Origin: Liriodendron chinense | Taxonomy: Eukaryota > Streptophyta > Magnoliopsida > Magnoliales > Magnoliaceae | Direction of reading: 5' to 3' | DNA length: 64,000 nucleotides | NCBI GenBank assembly: GCA_003013855.2 | Contig: PVNU02002362.1 | Location: 116,899 to 180,898, forward strand | Shown: piece by piece, positions 1 through 12,412 of the stretch | How the letters are laid out: every line of letters begins with the position of its first letter | How positions within the stretch are numbered: position 1 is the stretch's first letter | Program-made: the position numbers and the translations under genes | Notes under the pieces: model-generated | Seen by the model: only the letters and a program-made list of their open reading frames with translations | What the model was told of the DNA's origin: nothing | The model's database searches: none

Positions 1-832
1 TTGAAGATTGATAACTCGCACGTACCGCGGGAGTTTGGAGGAAATGTTACGATTGTCCCTACTGGAACTTGGGTACCCAATTGCAACCCTTCCATTCCCA
101 ATCGGTATTAACATCGGAAAGGAACAACAGAGCCTCTGCGTCATAGTCTTACGAGGTTACTGACCCTGAGATTGATTGTTTGATGTTTTCCCGGATCACT
201 CCAGGAGTACTTGTTTTGCTTGACTGTCAAAGTGGTTAGCTGCCCTGCGTCATGTAGTCTTACGGGAGTCCACTACGCCGACTTGGACTCAGTCAAGGTA
301 CTTCAGGCATTCACGCTTAGGTATGTGCGGGTGAAATTTTTCCACCCGATCTGCTGGTTTTGACGCTTGGTTTGCAATTCATTCTTTCCTGGATTATGGT
401 CTGGAATCCTTGTTTTCCTTTGTATCTGAGTCAGTTGATTGTTTGAAGATTGATAACTCGCACGTACTGCGGGAGTTTGGAGGAAACGTTACGATTGTCC
501 CTGGTGCAACCTGGGTACCCAATCTCAACCCTTCCATTCCCAATCGGTAATAACATCGGAAAGGTACAACAGAGCCTCTGCGTCATAGTCTTACGAGGTT
601 ATCGACCCTGAGATTGATTGTTTGATGTTTTTTCGGATCACTCCAAGAGTACTTGTTTCGCTTGACTGTCAAAGTGGTTAGCTGCCCTGCGTCATGTAGT
701 CTTACGGGAGTCCACTACGCCGACTTGGACTCAGTCAAGGTACTTCAGGCATCCACGCCTAGGTATGTGCGGGTGAACTCTTTCCACCCAACCTGCTGAT
801 TTTGATACTTGGGTTACAATTCATCGTTTCCA
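1..832. repeat. Tandem repeat, about 442-bp unit, two copies visible
   Basis: The sequence at position 1 (ttgaagattgataactcgca) recurs at 443, and similarity continues to about 832. This gives one full unit of about 442 bp and most of a second. More copies may lie left of the window. No coding potential is seen. Tandem repeats of this size are known in the variable region between coding part and 3' LTR of Tat-lineage elements and can seed satellite DNA; assignment to element C is inferred. Confidence 0.8.
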
Positions 833-2424
833 CCTGTTCAAATGATTTCTTTGACCGAGCCTTTTAGCTTTCATCTTCTCGTATCTTGGCATGTGATACA
901 ACCGGAGTTCAGTTCGACCGTACTTTGAGTGCATGGGATCTGATGGTCTCTGGGAAAACCGCGAGACATCGGATCTTATTTGATTTTTGCGTCGGCTCTT
1001 AACTAGAGATATGGAAGATCTCTCGGTGTTTTGGAGGCCGAACGCTCTGTTGGGAAAATATTTTTAGATTTTTGAAAAGATACCCACTCTGGGGAGTGAT
1101 ACTCCGTGGGGTTTTTATTTGCAAATAGGAATATATATAATATTTTTTATCTTTTTGAAAAGGAAATCTGGTTTGCACGTACCTCCACTAGGGATGCCTG
1201 TGGGGTCTTTGGCTAACCGACTTTTATTTTGAAAGAAGGTAAATATGATGATTGATGCGATGTATGGGGATGCATGGAGATGCATATTTGATAATGGATG
1301 CATGGCTTGGCTCATTCTCTTGTAGTTTGATGATTTTACTTTTGCTGGAGATGCAGAGAACTTTTGAGCTTATTGCTTGCAGGGTTGTAGTCCCCTGGGG
1401 ATTTTCTTTTTTTTTAATGCAGATGTTTGGTCAGCGGGTTGGTCAAGATCCTGACCCGTGGTCGATCAGGTCCATCATCCTAAGATGCTGTTTCTTTGCT
1501 AATAGGAATGGATGAAGGATGTTATCAGACTTCAAGATGTTCTTCTGGGCATAGATGTGATTGGGACGGTGCTTGGTCGCCAGTTTTGGTCAAGATTCAA
1601 ATTTGCGGGCGATCGGATTCGTCATCCCAAACTGCGAAGTGAGTGAGCGGAGTTCGAGATTCCTGAAGTGCAGTGCTGGAGATAGTGACAATTTTTGTGA
1701 TTTTTACAAATATTTGGTCCGAATCTTTTACCTGAGTCAGGATAAAGATTGGTTATTGAAAACAAATGAAATATTTTTGTGATTTTGAGAATATTTGGCT
1801 TCAAAGTAAGAGAAATATTTTGTGATTTTTTGAAGATATTTGGTTTGAAAGCAAGGGAAATGTTTTATGATTTTTGAAAGATGATTTTGCAATGTTTTGG
1901 TATTTTTCTGATTTTTCTGGAATGTAGGGAAAGGTATGGAATTTTCATCCATTTTACGTCAACGAGCAAGATGAATCTCACACAGTTAAGTGCCATAGTT
2001 TTACATCTTCGGATGAGGAGATTTTGAGGGTTTTCAGTCAACACACCCACAAAGTTGCCTGTTCCTTATGTGCAATGCACATAGACTACGTATCATCCTA
2101 CGGACTCATTCGGCCACAGAATGAGCCACATCCTCACATTTCCCTTTGTCAATCCAGTTTGGGGCCTTATGTTGCTCACAATTTCGTGAGGGTGAGCTTC
2201 ACCTCCCAACTGCCTTAATCCCCTTCATGAGTTTTAGGAACAGGGAACATCCGTCAGATTCAACAACGACTTCCAAATCAAGGTTGTCTATCACGGTGCG
2301 TTCAACATGAACAGGATTGCAGGGTTCTGCCCGCCTCGGCCTTTACCTGTTTAGAAGACTCCAGACACCCGTACGATCAAGTGTCAGCCATGTCCGGAAC
2401 AGGTTGGGAAAGAAAGCCCTCGAA
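833..2424. other. Non-coding AT-rich stretch
   Basis: No credible gene is seen; open frames are short and without recognisable similarity. Between about 1690 and 1885 a degenerate unit of some 55-60 bp with the core 'tttttgtgatttt...aaatatttgg' is repeated three times. A small hairpin-like sequence (ggagt-gat-actcc) lies near 1096. It probably belongs to the 3' untranslated region of element C. Confidence 0.5.
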
Positions 2425-3655
2425 AAGTTAATCCTAGTGTAGTTTTAGGTCTTCGGACCGCTGGGGATGAATTTATGCAGTTGAAATTGATGGTGAATTT
2501 TTTTTGTTTCTGTTTTGGAAAGGTTCCGGACTTCAACTCGAGTAGTCGAGATTGATACTGGTTTTTATTGAAAGCTCAAAATCTTTTTGGTATTTTTTCT
2601 TGAAATGGTCCGGGTTATCGAACCTTGACCCGAGCGGTCGAGGCCGATGCCGGTTTTTTGTTGAAAGCAAGAAGAGTTGCCTGAGAAATTAATCCTAGTG
2701 TAGTTTAAGGTTTTCGGACAAAAAATATTTACAAGCTGAAACTACATTCTTTTTGTAATTTTTTAAAAACGTTTCATGCTGTTAAATCCCAATCCGAGTG
2801 ATCAAGATCAACATTGGTTTTTATTGGAAATGTCTTGGGATTTTGATCCCGACGTAGTTTAAGGTCTTCGGACCAAAACTGTACAAGCAATGCTAGAAAT
2901 ACACTTTTTTTGTTTTTTGGAAAGTGTCCAGTGTCGTCTGATCTTAATGTGAGAAAACAAGACCGACACCAATTTTTATTTAAAAAGTCCATCGGGATCT
3001 TGATCCCGACGTAGTTTAAGGTCTTCAGACCCCATTTAAGAGCGAGACTGATAATATATTTTTGTGATTTTGAAAAATGTTTTGAGTCATCGATTTTGAT
3101 TTTAATGGTCGAGATCGATGCCCATTTTTTATTAAAAATTCCTCGGGATCTTGATCCCGACGTACTTTAAGGTCTTCGGACCACATTTAAGAGCGAGACT
3201 GGTAATATATTTTTTTGATTTTGAAAAATGTTCTGAGTCATCGATTCTGATTTTCGATTCTGATTTTGATGGTCGAGATCGATGCTCATTTTTTATTAAA
3301 AATCCCTCGGGATCTTGATCTCGACGTAGTTTAAGGTCTTCGGACCACATTTAAGAGCGAGAGTGGTAATATATTTTTTGATTTTGAAAAATGTTCTGAG
3401 TCATCGATTCTGATTTTGATGGTCGAGATTGATGCCCATTTTTTATTAAAAATCCCTCGGGATCTTAATCCCGACGTAGTTTAAGGTCTTCGGACCACAT
3501 TTAAGAGCAAGACTGGTAATATATTTTTATGATTTTGAAAAATGTTCTGAGTCATCGATTCTGATTTCATGGTCGAGATCGATGCCCATTTTTTATTAAA
3601 AATCCCTCGGGATCTTGATCCCGACGTTGTTTAAGGTCTTCGGACCAAAACCATG
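2425..3655. repeat. Tandem repeat array, about 140-161-bp unit
   Basis: A unit containing 'gatcttgatcccgacgtag' and 'ttaaggtcttcggacc' recurs near 2830, 2991, 3142, 3303, 3463 and 3604, that is at spacings of about 141-161 bp. More diverged versions ('aatcctagtgtagtttaagg') lie near 2430 and 2690. The central copies are very similar to one another, which suggests recent local amplification. Non-coding; the short minus-strand frames here are by-products of the repeat. Confidence 0.85.
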
Positions 3656-3995
3656 TACAACTAGCAGCAATCAAGGTTGAAAATTCCGGGGATTCTTCTT
3701 AGAATGGTTCAGATCATCAGGTCATGACTTTGGATGGTTGAGATCACTGTTTGACCAAGTCAATTTCTTTTTTTTTTTTTAAATTCTATGGAACTTTTTC
3801 CACATCATCAAGCCAATTTCTCCTCAATTTCTCACAAGATGAGATTTTGGTGAGATTCCTTACTTTTTCTCATCCTTCTCTTCCATCACTTCATTCTTAC
3901 ATGAAGGTACAAGATTCACTTGCAACTACCCTTCCCAAGGAGGAGTTCTTCCCAAGATGAGAGGGTGAGGGGTCGTTTTAACTAGGTGGGAGGAC

Positions 3996-4018
3996 GGACG
4001 GCCCCTTGGGTGCCGCCC
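3996..4018 (+). promoter_or_regulatory. 9-5-9 inverted-repeat motif upstream of the antisense PMD promoter
   Basis: Arms GGACGGCCC and GTGCCGCCC are separated by 5 bp and followed by AAA. Both arms differ by one base from the perfect inverted repeat found in the 5' LTR of element C (61833-61855) and at 8425-8447; the spacing of 5 bp is the same. It ends about 62 bp before a TATA box on the same strand. Function as a regulatory site is inferred. Confidence 0.6.
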
Positions 4019-4077
4019 AAACCGTCTCTGCCCACTGGCCTTTCCAGTGGGTCGGGTAAAGGGGTGCCCTCCCCTTT

Positions 4078-4090
4078 TCTATATAACATG
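4078..4090 (+). promoter_or_regulatory. TATA box of a plus-strand promoter ahead of PMD pseudogene 1
   Basis: tctatataac is followed about 30 bp downstream by a pyrimidine-rich start-like region (taatctctctcttctctttctc). The promoter is on the plus strand, opposite to gag-pol of element C, and lies about 2.1 kb before the ATG of the first PMD pseudogene. An element-internal antisense promoter is the simplest reading; a promoter of some other unrecognised insertion is the alternative. Confidence 0.5.
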
Positions 4091-6188
4091 GGGCACCCTT
4101 GGCCCCTCCAACGTGTAATCTCTCTCTTCTCTTTCTCATACTCTCTCTTTCTTCAAGTTTTTCTCTTTCTTTTGGTGGTTCCTTGATCTTTTCAAGTGGT
4201 GGGCCTTAGTGAAGCTTTGGGACAGCAAGGTGGTCCCCCTTTGGTGAGTGGTAAAGGTATGACCACTCCCTTTTCTCTCTTCTCCTTTTCCTTCTTCATT
4301 GTCTCTTCTCATGTTTCCTTTCTTTTCTTCATGTAGATATACCAAAGGAGCCAAGGTGGGCCCAAGTCTTTTAGGCCTTTTTCTAGATCTCCAATCTGTT
4401 CTAAAGGTGGTGCATGGAGAAGGACATTGCAAGCTTCCATTTCATTCTTTTCTTTTCTTCTTTCACACTCCCTTCATGTGTATGTAAAGGGTAATTTTGC
4501 CATGTCCATCAAGTGTGCATGGCAAGATATCCTATCTTTCTTCATGGAAGTTGGGCCACTTTTCATATGTATCAAATGGGCTGAAAGTGAAGTCATGGCC
4601 CTTGGTGTATTTGATGGGCCCAATGCTTCATTTTGGGCTCCTTCTTGCTTTCTTTTCCTTTATCATTTCCTTTGGAGCTTTCTTTTCTTTTCCATCTTCT
4701 TTTTAAGGTTTGGGCCCATAGGAATGGTAGGGCCCATCTCAAGTTTTGGGCTCATAGGGCTCACTTTGGGTGGCCCCATCTTTCCTCACATGTGTATGGA
4801 CAAAGGTGGCTAGCCCATTCTTCACTTGGATCTCAAGTGGGCTAGATTTCCTAGTTGGGCCTTTATGGACAAGAAGCCTAAATCTTCCACCATTTCTTGA
4901 TTATGGTGTACATCCTTATGCACAAAGTGTGGTGGTTTCCTTAGAATTTTTCCATGTGGATGGGCTTTTGGGCCCTCATTGAAACTTGTGCATTTCTTTT
5001 GACCATGTGTGCACCACTACACTTTGTTCATATAGGATTCTTTCCCTTCATGCTTTTTATTTTGGATGGATGGAGGACTTGAGTTACTTGATCATCTACA
5101 AGTCCCATGAGTGAGTTATTTAAAAAATCTCACTAAGTTCAAATGGTTTGCTCATGTGGTAGGAAAGTGGTTCTCAAGAGCTTAATGTTCCCAATCTCGA
5201 ATGGACGACTCTCCTTTAAGTGAGCTATCCATGCAACCATAGCTTCTTGAACTTTCCTCAGGGTGCTTGGTGGTTCATCCAACATCATTCTCAAAGACGA
5301 ATGATTTTTGTGGGAAAAAATGATACCCATGAGTTGCCCAATTTTGTCCTATGCTTTGGGGCCTTTTGGATTTTGATTTTCAAGTGGGCCATGTATATCA
5401 TTCTTAGCCATTTTCATGATGGTTGGGTGACTCATCAAGCCATGCCCTCTTGTGGTCAAATGGTTCCCCTTTTTGTAAAGCGATTGGTGCACATAAGTTG
5501 CCCAAACTTGTCCTTGCATGGACATTTCCAACTTTGGTTCTTTCATGTGGGCTATGTGCATCAATTTTTTTCCCATTGCCTTCTTTGATTCATATGTTTG
5601 TGGGTAGACCACCATTTTGTACTCTTATAGTCAAAACTTTCATCAAGATGATGCACATAGGGTTGCCCATGGTTAACCCATGAATGGGTCCTCATATTCT
5701 TCAAGTGGGCTATGTGCTCCTTTCAATCCATTGAGGTGGGGCACTTGGGTTGCTCTTGGGGGCCAATTTCTTTTCTTATTCCCCACTTGTCCATGTATAT
5801 GTGTAAAAAGATGGGAATATCCTAGATGAGGATCATGACCTTGATAGGGAAAGTGAACCAAACCTTGGTCACACATGGACTTTAAGAAGGGCTTTCTCAT
5901 GTGAGGTTGGATTCTTATCCCTTTGATCTCATGGCACTTGAGTGCATTTGTTGTCCAAAATGTGTCCTTGGATGATGAACTTTCCTTACCTAGGTCATGG
6001 CATGCAACCTTCTTTAAGGTGGGCCTTGCCTTCTTCGATGGGGCTGACACTTATCCTAGGCAACAAATGGACTTGGACATAGGATTTTGCATTTGAATGT
6101 AAGTCCGAATCCAAGGGTTTCCTGGATAATGATTTGGATTTTAACTGGTAAAGAGTAGATACTCACCTCGCCAAGCTTGTAGGATTCG
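4091..6188 (+). other. Putative long leader of the antisense PMD transcript; no gene
   Basis: This stretch is rich in T/C tracts and in 'gggccc', 'tgggcc' and 'caagtggg' words, and carries only F/S-rich low-complexity frames. A GT...AG intron is possible near 4250-4337 (donor gtaaaggtatg, acceptor ttcatgtag). I see no PBS and no LTR end, so I treat it as leader or spacer of element C rather than as a separate element. Confidence 0.35.
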
Positions 6189-7680
6189 ATGGCAGATGGT
6201 ACAAGAGGACGACGGGTGATCGATGAGGATGATCCGGCCTTCATTATTCGCCGAGGGGCTCATATGTATTCCTTGGCTAAGGAGCACCAACCTCTTCCCT
6301 CCATCAAGGGTCGAGGTACTAGGGATCTTTGGGATGACTGGGTGAAACACCCACAGCCTTTGCTTGAACAAGTTCTGGCTGATACCCCTTTTGCTGGCCT
6401 CCTTACTTTGCGCTTTCATAACAACAACGCCAACCGCATGCTACTTGCGGCTCTTTATGAGAGGTGGCGGGATGAGACTCAAACCTTTCAACTCCCTTGT
6501 GGCGAGTGGGGAATAACTCCCCTGGACATATATATGTAAATTGGTTTTCCATTTCAGGGGGCAGTTGTTCCCCACATCGGCTCTCTTGCTCCCATCACTT
6601 CCACTGACTGGCTACGGCTTGTGGGTGACGTCCCTCCTGAGGGTGAGTTCCAGGGCCACTAAGTAAAATTGCGATGGTTCTACAACACCTTCGCTACTGT
6701 CGTCCCTACTACCGAGCTAGAGGCGCTCCACAAAGCACGGGCCATGATTGCTTACGCCTTTGGGTCCTTCCTTTTCTGTCATGCGAACAAGAGGATCGAT
6801 CCTAAATTTCTTCGTTTGGTTGAGGATCTTCACCATTCGTATAATTGGAATGGGGCTATCTTGATTCATGTCTTCCTAGGTTTAGACAAGACCTCTCGGA
6901 ATAGCCGGTCCTACACAGGTTTCTGGCCTATCGTAGAGGTACTCTTTTTAACCTTTCCTGGAGACATTTGCCTTCTTTTTTTCTCTGATCATTATGTGTG
7001 CCCTTGCCCAGACTTGCTTTTATGACCATTTTGCTCATCTCGTTCCAAGGATACGAGATGATGTTGAGCCATCTTTGTACCGTTTCATGCACTGGTATCA
7101 GTAAAATCATCAACGGAACTCTTGAGTATCTGGGGATAACTAGCGTGCTGACATAGATGGATTGACCGTTGAGGATGTAAGTATCTTGTTTTCCTTATTC
7201 CCTGTGCTGCTCTGTGGCTGATTGTGATGACCTCATTTGCTGTAGTTTGCTCGGATACCGTGGGCCAACTTTCCTCTCTACTACACCTCTCAGCGTGTGG
7301 AGGCATATGATTCTTCATGCCTCCGGATCATGCTTTCTGACGCTGAATCATTTCAGTGGTATTTGGGTGAGAGGCTGCTTCAACAGATTACTGGGGTGGC
7401 TCGAGTCCCTTGCTTTGCACCTCCTCCGGCTGCTTAGATCCCAGCTGATGAGATGGCCGATGCTCTTGTGGGCCAGCCTGGGTTTCGCTTCACGATCCCG
7501 GATCGTGACTATGACGAGTGGTACTTGCTGTACAGACAGGGGCCTCTGCTTCCTCCGCTCTATGTTCCAGGAGGTCGTCGCAAGTACGCTGGAGGATCAG
7601 TGACAGCTCCTTTGATGGATCTTCACCGTCGAGAGCGGGACGAGAGGAGGGATGACGACGACTATGTTGGTGACCTGTAG
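6189..7680 (+). pseudogene. Plant mobile domain (PMD, aminotransferase-like) accessory gene 1 of element C, decayed
   Basis: The frame starts MADGTRGRRVIDEDDP and carries PMD features: a run of WRDETQTFQLPCGEWGITPLDIY, then a degenerate 'tGLPi.G' region, then RRIDPKFLRLVEDL-like and SYNWNGAILIHVF segments. The third part has a WANFPLYYTSQRVEAYD stretch and an acidic end (DDDDYVGDL). I infer three exons: 6189-6938, 7012-7176 and 7246-7680, with short GT-AG introns of 73 and 69 bp. Several in-frame stops (for example near 6538 and 6661, the latter CAA to TAA-like, and several in exon 2) make it a pseudogene. PMD proteins occur in Tat-type retrotransposons, in MULE transposons and as domesticated MAIN-type host genes. 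Its place inside C and its antisense orientation favour an element-borne accessory gene. A captured host MAIN-like gene cannot be excluded. Confidence 0.7.
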
Positions 7681-8324
7681 CTTGCTTTTGTATTCAGCTT
7701 TATATGGCCTTCTTGCCTTGTAAAACCCTTTTTGCCTTTGTCTTTCTGATGTATCAAGACTTTCTGAATGAATATATAACCTTAATTTGTCTCAAATTAC
7801 TTGATGATGCCTGGATGCTTTGATTCTTGACTCATTCTTTGATACTTTGTGGAAGATAAAATCTCTTAACTGCATGGATGATGACTTGAACGGTTCTGAT
7901 TGCTTGATTTGGCCCTGTGGGACCCTTTCAGACTTCAGCTTGGCTTTGGAGCACCTTTTCTTGATGTTTGGTGAGGTTAAGAAGGCTTCTCATGGCGTGT
8001 ATAATGACTTGAACGGTTCAGATTGCCCTTTTCAGCCATGTGGGCCCATTTGATGATCAGATCTTGGACTCTGGCCCTCTTTCTTGATGATTGAATCCTT
8101 GATGTTGCTATTTGATGACCCATGTGAACCTTTCCATGGTTTAGATCATGATGATCTAGCCTTTGAATGGCTCAGATTGCTTGTGGGCCCCTCTTGATCA
8201 ATTTTCCTTCTCTTTGACTTGATCAGGCCCATGTAGGATGTAATACTTCATGATTGGACAGGTGGGGTACCTTCCAGATGATTCTGATCATCCTCAAATG
8301 AAATCCGGAGTTGATTGGAGCTTT

Positions 8325-8347
8325 GGGCGGCCCTCAGGGTGCCATCT
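8325..8347. promoter_or_regulatory. Degenerate copy of the element C 9-5-9 motif
   Basis: The left arm GGGCGGCCC and spacer TCAGG match the LTR copy at 61833-61846 exactly. The right arm (GTGCCATCT) has decayed. It lies 100 bp before the intact copy at 8425-8447. Confidence 0.5.
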
Positions 8348-8424
8348 GCTGACATGGACTGTCAGCCTCACCTACCAACGACCATAGAGCCAATCCCGCG
8401 GAGAGAGAGGGAGCGCATCCGTAC

Positions 8425-8447
8425 GGGCGGCCCACAGCGGGCCGCCC
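8425..8447 (+). promoter_or_regulatory. Perfect 9-5-9 inverted-repeat motif upstream of PMD pseudogene 2
   Basis: Arms GGGCGGCCC and GGGCCGCCC are perfect reverse complements around the spacer ACAGC. The flanks (ccgtac before, caag after) also match the LTR copy read on its sense strand, while the spacer differs. No clear TATA box follows within 100 bp. Confidence 0.6.
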
Positions 8448-10545
8448 AAGACTCGCCTCTTGTGCGGCCTGGGCTGGCTCGTGCTCGGACATTCTTCACA
8501 GTCCACTGTCCCTGTCCCCATATTCTTTGTACTCTCAGGTTCGATTGCAACCATGAATCTCCCTTTTGTCTCCTCTTTTATTCCTTTTTTGTCTTTTTCT
8601 CTATTGGTCCTCTCTTGGGCAGCCATTGATGATGGTTTGGGGGCCATTGTGGGAGAGGTTGGTGGGTCCCACACTACAATAATTGGTGAAGGCTTTAATG
8701 ATGGAGAGATTTCTTTAATGGATGGTAGAGATGGAGCATTAAATGGGGGCATTGATGATGGATTAGGGGTGATTGTTGGTGGAGCTTTGAATGGCCCCAT
8801 TAATGGCAGCCATGCTTTGATGGCTTGGATGCTCTTGATGATGGCCGAGATGTGCGGCACACTTGCTTGGGTGGACTTGATGTGATCATTGATGATGTCC
8901 CCCTGATGATGGACAGTGTGGATGCCTCGATGATCCCTTTGATTGGACAGGATGATGATTGGTTCCACGACTTTATGTTGGATAGGGCCGCAGGTCCAGA
9001 TCTGACCGTTGATTCTTGGATCGGGGTTGCCGGGACCCTTCTTGATGGTTCAGATGCATTTTTCGACGGTCAGATTGGTCAGGATGCCACGATGTGTGGT
9101 GTGATCTTTGTTGATAGACCTTTTAGTGGGGAGTATCGCCCTTCTCCTGATCATCGGTCCTTTTGTACTCGGTTCACGAGGTGGGCGAGTCTTCTTATGC
9201 GGCTGAGGTCGTGGCAGTTTCAGACAGCGATGCGACTATATCAGACATAGCCGCTACTGGGGATAGGTCAGGGGCTGTTGAGTCTGCAGAAGTTCCAGCT
9301 TTTCCTTCTCCTTCACCCGTTGATCTTCTGATCCTTGATGAGCTGTAATTGATTCCTGGGCCTTTTGTTCTGGAGGGGATACCCGTGAGGACTTGTCAGC
9401 TGCTTCCTCGTCCTTCTTGCTCGCCACGACTGCTTGCTTGGCTTGACAACTTGTCATCTTATGAGATTCGAGATTTGGAGTCTTATGGCTTTGGTAGTCT
9501 GATCCATATGGCTAGAGTGGACATTGACTGAAGGATGCTCGGGGTTGCACTGATTGACTGGGTCCCTTCGTTGAACTTGTTGGCGTTCAACGACATGGAG
9601 ATGGGACCCTCTTTGGAGGAGCTTGCGCGTTTGACTGGTCTTCCTTGGGATTATTCTTAGTATTTTTCGCCGAAGACTTTGCCGAAGACAGCTACACCGC
9701 AGAACTGGTTCGGGATCCCTTATCTTGTTCAGCCTGCAGCTGCTGGTCAGGATGCTATGGTGTTCTCCTTGGACTTGCTGTATGATCTTTTTTCGGGTCC
9801 TCGGAGTGTGGCAGGATCCTTACTTTCTCGGAATGCACTGATGCTCTTCTTGATTGCTGAGGTGCTATTCTCGGGATGGCGCAGGTCTCAGACTCCTTTG
9901 CTTTTCGAGGTGATGAGCCGAGTTGTTCGTCGGCAGGGGATCATTTCTCTCGTCCTAGCTGAGCTGTTTAATGGGCCGACTGACTGTGCCCTGGGCCGCA
10001 CTCGTGTCCTTCGCAGCTGCTGTGCATTTCTTCAAGTATCTTTTCTTGCACCTTTCTTTTCTTTTCATGTCTTTTGGGAATTGCTCTGCTCTAGCTGAAC
10101 TTCTTTTCCTTCTTGTGATCAGGTTTGGCTATGGGAGCGTCTTTCGCTGATTGTTCCTGTACCATTTCCTGGCACCCGTCGCCCAGACCTCATGCGACAT
10201 ATCATGGAGTTTCTTCCGCATACGGCTAGGATGAGTGAGACCTTGTATCGCAGGATGTTTGCTGAGCTGTGTGACTGGAATGTTCGTTGGGAGTCATCTT
10301 GGCTTTCACTTCCTCTAGTACTTTGTGATGTGCATCGACTTCCTCTGATGTTGGTAAGCTTTCGATCTTACTTTTCTTACTACCCTATCCGGTTCCTGCG
10401 GCAGTTCGGGTATGAGTAGGATGTTCCTCTTTTTTATTTTATGGGCATCGGGCGTCAAGCACTTCCATCTAGATCATTTGACTTTAGGATTCGAGTTGAT
10501 GGATCCTATGCGAGTTACCTGACTGCGGATTTGCTTGGTTTTGAG

Positions 10546-10550
10546 CTGTG
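10546..10550. repeat. Left TSD of element A (CTGTG)
   Basis: The 5 bp immediately before the TGTTCACTTCC end of the left LTR. Its partner at 17816-17820 is CTATG, one G-to-A difference. Confidence 0.75.
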
Positions 10551-11311
10551 TGTTCACTTCCCCAAATGTAGGGTTGCGATGTAGTAATAATCTCGGTAAG
10601 ACCGAGGTCGATCCACAGGGAAGGAAGTAAAACAATTCAAACTATCCTAATAACTAGAATCAAAGAGGTTTGTGAAATTGATTTTTAACATAAAATAGAA
10701 AATCTGATAATGGAAAGATAACTAGAGCATCAAGGATCCACTTATAGCTCTCCTTAGATGCATAATTCGCTATGGTTTCTCACTTTCTCAACTAGAATCG
10801 ATATTAAGATCTATCTAGTCGAATGATAGAGCTGTTAAACCAAACAATCTGTCATATGTAAGTTCAATGCATAGGATTCACTCAATGTAAGTTGAGCTGA
10901 GCATGCTCAATTGCATAGGTCATTCCCCATTCCAAAAGGTTCAGTTCACAATCATAACCATCCTCAAGTCCTGTCACAAGACAAGGCTAGATCATGATTT
11001 GAACTTGATTCAAATCACATGCACAATCCATACATATTACAGAAATTCAGAAAAGTAGAACTTTGGTAGGAAGTCCCCACATGAAGATCATAGTACTAGA
11101 GCGCACTCCAATTCCTCGGATCATACAGGTCTAGACTGATGCAAACCAATTAAGAATTTAAGTAATTCTCCCAAACATCCATGAGTCATCATAAGACTAA
11201 GAAAAACTACTTAAAGCTTGTATAAACATCAAACTATAGTTCATAATCATGAATTCCAACTTTAAAACCAATAAAACGAATTAAACAATCTAAGAAAACT
11301 ATAAGGTTCAC

Positions 11312-11331
11312 CTCTTAGCTCTAGCTAAGAG
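11312..11331 (-). other. Conserved leader hairpin of the Athila-like LTRs (A, left)
   Basis: The sense strand reads CTCTTAGC-TAGA-GCTAAGAG, a perfect 8-bp stem. It lies about 150 nt downstream of the TATA box, so it is in the transcribed R/U5. The same structure is in every related LTR of the window (16445, 46516, 53130, 56883, 62879). Confidence 0.6.
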
Positions 11332-12305
11332 ATTAGCTAATGAAAAGCATATTAAAAATAAAACTAAAACTAAGAAAAGGAAGAAAAACTAGCTGGAGGA
11401 GGCTAGGAAGCCTCCTATGACTTGAACTCCTTGCTCCCCACGTCCTTGGTTGCCCTGGAATAGAAGAGAACACCTCCTTTTATAGTGCAGCAGTAGTACA
11501 GCAACATAGCAGAATTTGTTTCGCTTGGTACGGCTTAACCAATGGTCGGATTGCCTTCAAATTTGAATTGTAGCTTCCTTGTAATGTGATCTTCCTCATA
11601 AATGATTTAGATTTCCAAGATTATCCTCTGAATGGGCCCACCAATCAGATCACCGACCGCCTCTCAAAATCGGGCACTTCGGGTACCTTCAGAACCAGTC
11701 ATCTTGCGTTCAACGCTCCGGAGTGTATTGATGTCGGATTGATCCCAAATTTTGAATATTGGTAGAAAACTTCCTCCTCTACATGATAGATGGATTAGAT
11801 TGTCCAAAACAATCCCAGAATGTAGTCCGAAAATTAGAACAATTAGGGCTTTTATAAACTCTGCGCAGTTGGAGCTTTCTGGATGGTCCATCTTTCTTCA
11901 ACCGGTACGATCAAACCACACATCCTTTTGATCTGAAACTTTGTGGTTATTCATATATGGATGTGGTCTAAAAGATGGTTAAAGTAGATTCTTCATATCA
12001 TCAATGATGGGCCACCTGGACCGGCCCAGAGTGGAACAGCGAAATCTGGAACTTTCTGGACAGTTCGTATTGTTTTGGCCACCACGATCAATCCGTAGCT
12101 CCGATCGACACGAAACCACTTGGGTTAGCTCGGCGTCGAGCTCCTCTTCAACATGGATGTGTTGGATTTCCAAATATCATCAAGATAGGCTCAGAAAACT
12201 GGTCCGAAAAATAAAAAACGGGAATGTCCTGTTTTCTGCAATTTGGAAGCTGCAATTTGGAATGTCCTGTTTTCCTTCTTTGGCATTACTCCAGCAAGCA
12301 TGGCC

Positions 12306-12412
12306 GACCGGTCAAGACCGGTCGGGCTTGTTCAGCTACCTTCCACCGTGCATAGCTGACCGGTCTAGACCGGTCTGGCTTCCTTGGCCGACCGGTCAAG
12401 ACCGGTCGGTCT
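12306..12412. repeat. GACCGGTC palindrome pairs in U3 of element A (left LTR)
   Basis: Three pairs of the 8-bp palindrome GACCGGTC, each pair separated by 2 bp (aa, ta, aa). They start near 12306, 12358 and 12389. On the sense strand they lie upstream of the TATA box. The right LTR has an extra pair. Confidence 0.85.

Larger units (their letters stand above)
7681..8824 (+). other. Spacer between the two PMD pseudogenes
   Basis: No gene is supported. 'cttgaacggttc(t/a)gattgc' words are repeated around 7886 and 8009, and 'tgggccc' words recur. Two copies of the element C inverted-repeat motif lie here, exactly 100 bp apart (8325 and 8425). An open frame from 8553 (MNLPFVSSFIPFLSFS) is glycine- and aspartate-rich and may be a leader exon of PMD gene 2, but nothing recognisable supports that. 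Confidence 0.4.

Noticed and set aside
4427..4813. F/S-rich 128-codon frame that might look like a membrane protein
   Set aside because: Low-complexity T/C-rich leader, with several overlapping similar frames and no recognisable domain.
6537..6558. A 22-nt GT-AG intron in PMD gene 1
   Set aside because: Too short for a plant intron; the frame reads through as coding with a stop at 6538, so decay is the better explanation.
7681..8824. A hidden left LTR of element C between the PMD genes, suggested by the 9-5-9 motif
   Set aside because: Apart from the motif no sequence of 60763-61862 is found here, there is no PBS or PPT, and the TATA region of the LTR is missing.
10567..10620. LTR start at the conspicuous 'tgtagggttgcgatgtag' block
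   Set aside because: No TSD results from this boundary for A, D or the solo LTR; starting 16-18 bp earlier at TGTTC gives ATAAT, GGCAA and CTGTG/CTATG.
12306..12412. CRISPR-like look of regularly repeated short palindromes in the LTRs
   Set aside because: Plant nuclear retrotransposon context, palindromes of 8 bp with 2-4 bp spacers, no unique spacers and no cas genes.
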